Origin: a virus
IMG/VR virus record: IMGVR_UViG_3300040810_001288
Coordinates: 1-44,195 of that record
DNA: 44,195 nt
Direction: 5' to 3' (one strand)
In this document: piece after piece, positions 38,426-44,195 of the stretch
Layout of the letters: every line of letters starts with the position of its first letter
How positions within the stretch are numbered: the first letter of the stretch is position 1
Notes under the pieces: generated by a model
What the model saw: only the letters and a program-made list of their open reading frames with translations
Database searches by the model: none
Told to the model about the DNA's origin: nothing
Made by a program: the position numbers and the translations under genes

Positions 38426-39567
38426 AGTGCTATCATCACAGCATCTGCTGGACTTGTTCCATATCTAACAGCAAGCAGTTTGTTTCCTCCGCTTGTCAAG
38501 TCATTCCAATTCAATGCATCTGGAGTGTCAACTTCTGTCCAGTTCATTCCTGTTGGAGAGCTCATCACTGGAGGAGTGGATCCTGCTCCAACTCTCAAAG
38601 CGTAAAACAATCCAGCTGAATACAAAACAACTCCCATCGCATCTGTCAAATTCGAATCTCTCAAAGTCCAGGTCACCCCATCAGGTGAAGTCATCACATT
38701 GTTTGTGGTTCCCGATCCAAAAGAAACGGCCACAAAAGTATCATTCCCAAAAGAAACATCTCCCCAGGCTTGAGATCCTGGAGTTGTCTGCAGTGTCCAG
38801 TTTTCTCCATCTGGAGAAGTGATGGCTTGCTGAGATATTCCTGTTCCAGTCACACCCACATATACTCCATTCCCGTATGTCAAGCTGTATCCTCTTGAGT
38901 CTGGAAGAGCGAACTCACTCCAGGTGATTCCATCTGCAGACTTCACAGAGAATCCTGCTGCCAGATTTGATGTTGCTATAAAACCACCATTCAAAAATTT
39001 CAAATTGTTAGGTGATCCAGACAACCCTGTGCTGGCAATGGTCCAGGTCACACCATCTGGAGAAGTGATGAGGTCATCAGTTCCTGGTGTGATCGTAGGA
39101 ATCGAAGCAACAAAAAGTCCAGCTCCAAAAGCAAAGCCGATGGTGATCCCTACCGAACCAGCTGCAGGTGTGATGGAAACCTCAGTCCAGGTCTTTCCGT
39201 CAATGGATCTCATCGCTTTTGTTCCACCGTTATTCACAGCCACAAAATATCCATTCCCCCAAACAACATCGGTCCATATCTCATATGATGATCCAGTCTG
39301 CAAAGTGAATGCAGTGTTGATCCTCTTTGTGATCAAAGTCAACAAGGCATCAAGCAGCTGGTATCCGTTCGTTGTATTCTCTGGCAAATCGTTTGGAATC
39401 TGCTCACCAAGATCCATCAATCTGTCAAGCAGCTGATGGACATCTCCATATGACTCTGTGTTCACAGGTGTTCCTGGAGTCACTCCAGAAACTTCATCAC
39501 GGATCTTCCCATATTCGTGGTCTGCATCAGGTGCATCTGTATTGGTCTTTTGCTGTATGCTTTTCAT
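38422..39567 (-). CDS. Beta-propeller-like fibre or baseplate protein
   Basis: 381 residues. The N-terminal 85 or so residues are helical (YGDVHQLLDRLMDLGEQIPN). The rest has at least six repeats of a short unit with D-G-x-x-W-T: SIDGKTWTEV, SPDGVTWTIA, SADGITWSEF, SPDGENWTLQ, SPDGVTWTLR and SPTGMNWTEV. Each unit is separated by strands such as YGNGVYVGVTG, and the pattern is that of BNR/Kelch-like propellers. It may bind a host polymer or shape a fibre. It overlaps the downstream gene by ATGA. Confidence 0.7.
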   Translation of the reverse strand: MKSIQQKTNTDAPDADHEYGKIRDEVSGVTPGTPVNTESYGDVHQLLDRLMDLGEQIPNDLPENTTNGYQLLDALLTLITKRINTAFTLQTGSSYEIWTDVVWGNGYFVAVNNGGTKAMRSIDGKTWTEVSITPAAGSVGITIGFAFGAGLFVASIPTITPGTDDLITSPDGVTWTIASTGLSGSPNNLKFLNGGFIATSNLAAGFSVKSADGITWSEFALPDSRGYSLTYGNGVYVGVTGTGISQQAITSPDGENWTLQTTPGSQAWGDVSFGNDTFVAVSFGSGTTNNVMTSPDGVTWTLRDSNLTDAMGVVLYSAGLFYALRVGAGSTPPVMSSPTGMNWTEVDTPDALNWNDLTSGGNKLLAVRYGTSPADAVMIAL

Positions 39568-39579
39568 CTCTGTATATTT

Positions 39580-40329
39580 TTACACGTAATTTACAAATAA
39601 AAGTCCAGAAGCCTCTGCTGGCTTCAAGGTCAAAATCAATCTTCTGAATTCGTCTTTTCTGTTTGCATCAATATCAACAAACAAATCATTTGGATCTGCT
39701 AATGGAAGAGAGTGAGACACAATCCCTCCAGGATAGTTCACTGTCCCAATGTTTGCGGACCCGATATAAAAAGTCCCAATCAAGTTCGAAGGGATCACAT
39801 GCTGCTGGTCCAGCTGCTCATCAATATGGTTCACACACTTGGTGATTCCAAAAGCTCCATGGTTGTACTGGCCATGATTGAAAGGACCATGTGGAAAGGA
39901 TCCCATCTGTGATGGTGAGTACTTGTCAAAGCCTCCAGCTCCATCATCAAATTTGTTCTCATATACATAAACATCAAAGCCAGCTTTTTGAAGTTGGCCC
40001 TGGATGTACAGCTGATGTTGTCTTGCTTTTATGTTGCCAGGAAAAGCCATCTTTCTCAGAATAGCAAGCTTCCTGTCATCAAGAGAAACATTCTCATTGG
40101 TGATCAATCCAAGTCTTCTCTCCCAGTCTGCAGCATCCTCAACAGTGAAGTTGTCATTGTCAGGAATTATGGAGTCCAGGATGGAATTCGTGTCCAGGTA
40201 TGCCTGCATGTAAGACTCAGACAAACCTTTCATCAGTGCCTCAAAATAGGAATTTGCAGGCATCTTGAAAGCCCTTCCTTTTGGGAAGAGCGATTTGAAC
40301 AACAACATCACATCATCCTTCAATGCCAT
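39580..40329 (-). CDS. Tail protein, Mu gp48-like (baseplate I position)
   Basis: 249 residues. N-terminal segments MLLFKSLFPKGRAFKMPANS, YFEALMKGLSESYMQAYLDT and DAADWERRLGLITNENVSLD match the DUF2313 family (Mu gp48, tail protein I-like). The C-terminal part is Gly/His-rich (GSFPHGPFNHGQYNHGAFG) and ends in LILTLKPAEASGLLF. It follows the J-like gene directly (stop and start 1 base apart), which is the standard J then I order. Confidence 0.8.
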   Translation of the reverse strand: MALKDDVMLLFKSLFPKGRAFKMPANSYFEALMKGLSESYMQAYLDTNSILDSIIPDNDNFTVEDAADWERRLGLITNENVSLDDRKLAILRKMAFPGNIKARQHQLYIQGQLQKAGFDVYVYENKFDDGAGGFDKYSPSQMGSFPHGPFNHGQYNHGAFGITKCVNHIDEQLDQQHVIPSNLIGTFYIGSANIGTVNYPGGIVSHSLPLADPNDLFVDIDANRKDEFRRLILTLKPAEASGLLFVNYV

Positions 40330-41508
40330 TTAAACAAAGTTTACAGAGTTACTGAATGGGATCTCATCTTCAATAAATGTGTAGCTGCTGACTGCAGATC
40401 CTCCAACAGTCATGGTCACAGTTGTGAACTGAGCTCCAGGCACTGCTTCAAAAATTGCAGCAATGATGGAGTTCACATCAAGTCGATCATTCTGATCTGC
40501 AGGTATGTCTGCAGTCGAAACAAATGGCCGTACACTATCAATCAACAATCCAATGGAATTGGTGATTGCCGTATCTTTTTCCGGTGTCAAGTCTACAAAT
40601 CCAGCAATATCAATATCAACATCCTGGACATCCACTGGAAGAACATTCACAGTCTCAGCTGTCAATGGTCTCCTGGCTCTCTCTTCAGGTGGTTGTGTTG
40701 GATCTGGATCGAACTCAATCACATCTTCCACCTCAGCCAATATGCTGGGAGTCGGTGTTCCTTTTGAGTCAGCACTGTCTGCAATAGTCGCCTCAACAAA
40801 TACATTCACCTCAGCTGTCCCTCCAGAATTCCGGAATGGATATGATGTCTTCACACCAGCAGCATCAAGGCTCCAAAGGCGGTAATCAGTCCCAGCTCCA
40901 CCTTGTGGCTCAAGCCTCACCTGGAGGATTGCTTTTTGTCGATAATCCTCCAATGTTTCAGCTGCAATCGGCTCAACTGTTTCAGCTGTAACCACTGCAG
41001 ACTGATCCACATTTGTGATCGGCTGAGTCGCTGTCAATGTATCTGCAACCAGGAGCTTTGCTTCCAGTCCTGGAGTCAAGGCTCTGACATTGATTGTGTC
41101 AGTAGCTGCTGTCAAAGTGTATGCTGTATCCAGGATGAACAAATATCCTGGAGATGTGCTGCTGTCATCAGACTTAAATGTTGTTGATTGTGGAATCACA
41201 GCTCCGATCTGACCAGTCACCTGGAGATCATATTCACCAGCTCTGGCTGGATCTGGATTCCTTCCTAGGTAAACACGACCGAACCTCTCCAATGTTCCTC
41301 CCAGGCTTTCTGAATCTGCAGTATCAACAAAGACATTTCTCTGCACAAAACCAATGGAAAGATATATCAACTTCAAAGCTCCAGCCATAACCAAAGCAAA
41401 GATCCTCACAAAGAACTTCCCAATTGGAGGGACAGATATGTTCAATTCAGCCTCAATGTTCGTCTTGATTCGCTGATATAGTTCTGGCGTAGTTGGTATT
41501 GTTACCAT
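40330..41508 (-). CDS. Baseplate J-like protein (Mu gp47)
   Basis: 392 residues. Contains the conserved J features: FFVRIFALVMAGALKLIYLS, FVDTADSESLGGTLERFGRV, GEYDLQVTGQIGAVIPQSTT and ETLEDYRQKAILQVRLEPQG. The central GTDYRLWSLDAAGVKTSYPF segment and a C-terminal beta domain (VDIDIAGFVDLTPEKDTAIT) also fit. It is the wedge protein around the hub. The I-like gene follows directly. Confidence 0.9.
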   Translation of the reverse strand: MVTIPTTPELYQRIKTNIEAELNISVPPIGKFFVRIFALVMAGALKLIYLSIGFVQRNVFVDTADSESLGGTLERFGRVYLGRNPDPARAGEYDLQVTGQIGAVIPQSTTFKSDDSSTSPGYLFILDTAYTLTAATDTINVRALTPGLEAKLLVADTLTATQPITNVDQSAVVTAETVEPIAAETLEDYRQKAILQVRLEPQGGAGTDYRLWSLDAAGVKTSYPFRNSGGTAEVNVFVEATIADSADSKGTPTPSILAEVEDVIEFDPDPTQPPEERARRPLTAETVNVLPVDVQDVDIDIAGFVDLTPEKDTAITNSIGLLIDSVRPFVSTADIPADQNDRLDVNSIIAAIFEAVPGAQFTTVTMTVGGSAVSSYTFIEDEIPFSNSVNFV

Positions 41509-41509
41509 A

Positions 41510-41893
41510 TTAATTCTTTTTATTAAATCCGAAATACTTCTCCACCAGGAAGAAACTTTTGTCCTCCAAGTACTTGATCATCTCATATCCAAAAAACCCA
41601 ATCAAAAAGTCACCAGCGTAGGACCATTCCTTGAAGTCAGGAATGTACTTCGGTCCAAGATACTTGATGAACAATTCTGGAACAAACAAAGCCAAAACCA
41701 AAGCGGTCAAGAAATGTGCTGACCATCGGATGATATGCTTGACATCAAAATATTTCTTGATGTCAAAAACGATCTGTCTCCTCTTGAGATCCCTGGCTTT
41801 GTATTTCATGCTGAACATCAGCCTCAAAATAACAGCCAAAAACACAACAAGCAAGTCCCATCGGTCAATCAGAAAAGGGTGATCACTGAACAT
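41510..41893 (-). CDS. Membrane protein with three segments, possible holin
   Basis: 127 residues. Hydrophobic segments are WDLLVVFLAVILRLMFSM, FLTALVLALFVPELF and AGDFLIGFFGYEMIKYL, separated by basic loops (KYKARDLKRRQ). It overlaps the previous gene by 11 bases and ends 1 base before the J-like gene. Size and topology are compatible with a holin or a phage holin-family protein, although the lysis genes lie 16 kb away. Not proven. Confidence 0.5.
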   Translation of the reverse strand: MFSDHPFLIDRWDLLVVFLAVILRLMFSMKYKARDLKRRQIVFDIKKYFDVKHIIRWSAHFLTALVLALFVPELFIKYLGPKYIPDFKEWSYAGDFLIGFFGYEMIKYLEDKSFFLVEKYFGFNKKN

Positions 41894-42161
41894 CTTTCTT
41901 CTTCTTTTTTTTCTTTTTTCTAAAAGTAAACAATCTCTTGAAATTGATCAGTATCCTTCTATAGTTTAGCAACAAATACACACAGATGTTGACAATCGTG
42001 AAAGCCTGGACACAGATGGCCAGAATCAAGTACACATCATTCAAGTCCAGGTCATACATCTGTCTTGCAATAAATCCACCAAGTGAGGTGGTGGCCAGTG
42101 TGATCTTGTCCCACACAGGTCTGAATTTTGTCATTGTTAGCTGATCAAGATCAAAGTTCAT
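41883..42161 (-). CDS. Small membrane protein, possible holin or antiholin
   Basis: 92 residues. A weakly hydrophobic segment (ITLATTSLGGFIA) and a clear membrane helix (VYLILAICVQAFTIVNICVY) precede a basic tail ending in eight Lys. The pair with the next membrane gene is suggestive of a holin/antiholin set. An 87-base gap separates it from the gene upstream. Confidence 0.5.
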   Translation of the reverse strand: MNFDLDQLTMTKFRPVWDKITLATTSLGGFIARQMYDLDLNDVYLILAICVQAFTIVNICVYLLLNYRRILINFKRLFTFRKKKKKKKKDVQ

Positions 42162-42248
42162 AAGAATATTTTTTTTTAATATCTAAAATTTAAAGAGTAC
42201 AAAAGAAATCCCTTTCATTATCAACCACTGTTGAAATTGCTATAAATT

Positions 42249-42569
42249 TTAGGCACTTATATCCTCTTCAACTTTTGCTTTTGCTGCTGTCAATTCAGTG
42301 TTCAATGATGAGCTGATCTCACTCAACAACAGTTTTCCGTTCTGAGCGCCATCTGTATCATGACAAACAATCCTCTGATCTGCTCCTGCTCCATACTGAT
42401 CTGCTGTGTACTGCACAACAGCAGTTGCAACATCAAATCCCACACTGAGATCCAATTCAGTTTTCAACTCCGTTAAATTTTCAACCATTGTGATTTTGTA
42501 ATTTTTTTTCTCAAACAAACTCCAAACCTCAGAGCCTACAAAATCAAACATTATATTTTCTAAATTCAT
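42249..42569 (-). CDS. Small protein after the fibre gene, unknown
   Basis: 106 residues from ATG 42567-42569, or 79 from ATG 42486-42488 (MVENLTELKTELDLSVGFDV), which has the A-rich leader. The shorter form resembles a small protein with a helical C-terminus (LLLSEISSSLNTELTAAKAK). It lies 4 bases after the fibre stop and might be a fibre chaperone or trimerisation partner, inferred only from position. Confidence 0.5.
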   Translation of the reverse strand: MNLENIMFDFVGSEVWSLFEKKNYKITMVENLTELKTELDLSVGFDVATAVVQYTADQYGAGADQRIVCHDTDGAQNGKLLLSEISSSLNTELTAAKAKVEEDISA

Positions 42570-42573
42570 AATT

Positions 42574-44195
42574 TTATTCAGTTACGTTTGCACTCTCTGT
42601 CACTGCTCCCAAAAGCAAGTTAAATCCTTTTGTGTTTTCCCTTAAAATGTCAAACTGAGTGACATTTGTCAATGTTCCGACAACTATCTCAGTACCTGCA
42701 ACATCATTCTCAACAGCAAATGTGTCTGCCTGAGATCCATTCGACGCTGTCACAGTTGCTGTTCCGCTTGCATTGATCAATGAAATGATTTCATCTCTCA
42801 TGTTTGCAGCAGTATCAACTGATGGAATGAAAGTCTCTCCATTGAATTGGCAAGATGTTGCAATACTATCAGTCACAACTCTGTACTCTGTTTTCTGTTT
42901 TTTAGCAGCATTAAACCCTGTTAAATTCGTGAAAGCTTCTCCATAAACTTTTACATTTCCAATCGCTGAATTGAATCTGATCAAGTTTTGCTCCTGATTG
43001 TTAGCTATCATTCGTGATCCACTCATCAAAATAATCCCATCAGAAACTGAGTTTATGAAAGCACAATTTGGACTGTCCTCTTTTTGAACAATCGCTCCGT
43101 GTACAAAGAATTTTCCACCTAAATGTGTAATCATATCAGCACTCCCATTGATATCACTATTCTCAAAATGATCCATGATGTGAATCTCTCCATCAGATTG
43201 AGCCATTGTGAGCCTGTTCCAAACAAACGATCCGTGTAAATAAAGTTTTGAACCTGATCCTGTCACTGATATTGCTTTTGGTACACTGTTATAAACCAAC
43301 CCCTCTTTTTCAGGATAAACATGATACTCACAATTATTAACACTCCCCAATGAAATATCTCCTGCTCTATTCAGCCAAACCCCTTCGAAATTTCCTGTTC
43401 CTGATGTGTTTGTGATTGATTCAAAAGCTCCTACCTCTAAAGTTCCCCCGTTGTGTGTAATTGCTCCAGCCTCTCCGGTAACTTTACATAAATTGTCGCT
43501 AGTTGTTAACACATCAACACGTGCAACATTTAAAATACAATTTCCACCGCTTGATAAATTCACTCTGCTAACATATGCAGCGTTGATCTCATCTTTTGAT
43601 GCTCCACTAGTTCTTTGATAAGCGTTGAAGCTTCCAGTTGATGTTAGTCTTTGAGTATTTATTTGAGTGTAAACACCTGCTGCACGTAATATCGTGGTGT
43701 TAGCAGTTGAGTCAATCCATGGGCAATTTACCGTTAAATAGTCGCCTTGATACCAAATAGCGATAGAGCCTGTGCTTCTAATTCTATCGGTAACATTAAT
43801 AGTGGCTCTTTGGAATGTTGCTAATTGATCTCTAAAACAACTTGCTGGACTTGTCACTTCGATTGATTTACCTTCAAATATCCAGTTTAAACTAGAAACT
43901 TGATTATAATACATATCACCACAAGCCCCGGACCCGTTAAATTCACCATGCCCGTAAACGTTGCAACCTAAAGAAAAACCTCCATTTGCAAACATTGGTC
44001 CGGAAGTTGCTTTATTCCAAATTGCACCGGCTTCAAAATACCAATAAGTCCCGTCTACAGAGTAACCGTTCGATCCAGTTTCCGTCAAAGTATAAGACCC
44101 TGCAAATACATAAAAATTGTCTCCACTCTGCCCAATGACCCTCGCCCTCTCTGGAGTCACAGGCTTGAATATATTTCCAACAACATCAACACGAT
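42574..44195 (-). CDS. Tail fibre, 3' part (receptor-binding C-terminal region)
   Basis: This is the C-terminal two thirds of the fibre that begins at 815; bases 44069-44195 duplicate 1-127. The protein here is a long run of short beta segments with repeated small and Asn residues (for example SGSKLYLHGSFVW and SDGIILMSGSRMI). That pattern suggests a right-handed beta-helix like those of receptor-binding or depolymerase fibres. No catalytic residues can be assigned. The stretch below about 44 kb looks more AT-rich and uses more TTA/AAA codons than the neighbouring genes, which would fit exchange of a receptor-binding domain. The gene ends 4 bases before the next start. Depolymerase activity is possible but not shown. 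Confidence 0.75.
   Translation of the reverse strand, partial: RVDVVGNIFKPVTPERARVIGQSGDNFYVFAGSYTLTETGSNGYSVDGTYWYFEAGAIWNKATSGPMFANGGFSLGCNVYGHGEFNGSGACGDMYYNQVSSLNWIFEGKSIEVTSPASCFRDQLATFQRATINVTDRIRSTGSIAIWYQGDYLTVNCPWIDSTANTTILRAAGVYTQINTQRLTSTGSFNAYQRTSGASKDEINAAYVSRVNLSSGGNCILNVARVDVLTTSDNLCKVTGEAGAITHNGGTLEVGAFESITNTSGTGNFEGVWLNRAGDISLGSVNNCEYHVYPEKEGLVYNSVPKAISVTGSGSKLYLHGSFVWNRLTMAQSDGEIHIMDHFENSDINGSADMITHLGGKFFVHGAIVQKEDSPNCAFINSVSDGIILMSGSRMIANNQEQNLIRFNSAIGNVKVYGEAFTNLTGFNAAKKQKTEYRVVTDSIATSCQFNGETFIPSVDTAANMRDEIISLINASGTATVTASNGSQADTFAVENDVAGTEIVVGTLTNVTQFDILRENTKGFNLLLGAVTESANVTE
44069..44195. repeat. Contig-end direct repeat, right copy (circular overlap)
   Basis: Second copy of the 127-base end repeat, identical to 1-127. 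Merging the copies gives a circle of about 44,068 bp and restores one fibre gene. Confidence 0.95.

Noticed and set aside
39575-39600. Possible fourth early-type promoter before the propeller gene
   Set aside because: GTGTAAA-like bases are present but mostly belong to the upstream coding end, and the -33/-7 spacing and leader are absent.
1-44195. tRNA genes, CRISPR arrays, insertion sequences, integrase
   Set aside because: I looked for cloverleaf-like GC-rich stretches, regularly spaced repeats, transposases and recombinases and saw none that could be supported by eye.

Overview
The window is a complete or nearly complete genome of a tailed phage with a contractile tail (myovirus morphology), assembled as a circle. 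Bases 1-127 and 44069-44195 are identical, and a long tail-fibre gene runs in frame across that join, so the unique circle is about 44,068 bp. A 127-base overlap is what a de Bruijn assembler with k=127 leaves at the join of a circular contig, so I read it as an assembly overlap and not a biological terminal repeat. The host is probably a member of the Bacteroidota. Start codons lack purine-rich Shine-Dalgarno sequences and are preceded by A/T-rich leaders, and three intergenic promoters fit the Bacteroidota pattern (TTTG, 19-21 bases, TAnnTTTG-like). No integrase, transposase or recognisable CI-type repressor is visible, so a virulent lifestyle is more likely than a temperate one.

Nearly every gene is on the minus strand, so reading order runs from high to low coordinates. 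The late block starts at the terminase genes (about 9.0 kb) and runs through sheath, tube, tail chaperones with a -1 frameshift, tape measure, a gp46-like baseplate protein and the fibre. It then crosses the join (1 to 44068) and continues with two small membrane proteins, baseplate J- and I-like proteins, a repeat-rich fibre-like protein, N-like, hub and spike proteins. Next come a lambda-like head module (W-like, portal, ClpP-like protease, decoration, major capsid, FI/FII-like, tail completion), receptor-type proteins, and an endolysin plus unimolecular spanin. It ends at a hairpin terminator near 24.27 kb. The tail is Mu-like and the head is lambda-like.

The early/replication block begins immediately after that terminator and runs from 24.2 kb down to 10.67 kb. 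It holds a ribbon-helix-helix protein, RecT, a coiled-coil protein, a PD-(D/E)XK exonuclease, SSB, a DEAH helicase, a primase-polymerase fused to an SF3-type helicase, an HNH endonuclease and a string of small unknown or membrane proteins. It ends at a strong hairpin plus T-run (10546-10575). Three near-identical promoters (24.2, 18.4 and 14.9 kb) serve this block.

Between the two blocks lies the control region, 9026-9873. It has a GC-rich spot resembling lambda cosN, about a dozen GGTTACC/GGTAACC half-sites forming imperfect palindromes, and a perfect 24-bp inverted repeat around an AT-rich core that is a candidate origin. A VRR-NUC nuclease gene (9874-10323) reads outward on the plus strand. 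The only other plus-strand gene is a small ribbon-helix-helix regulator (32787-32981).
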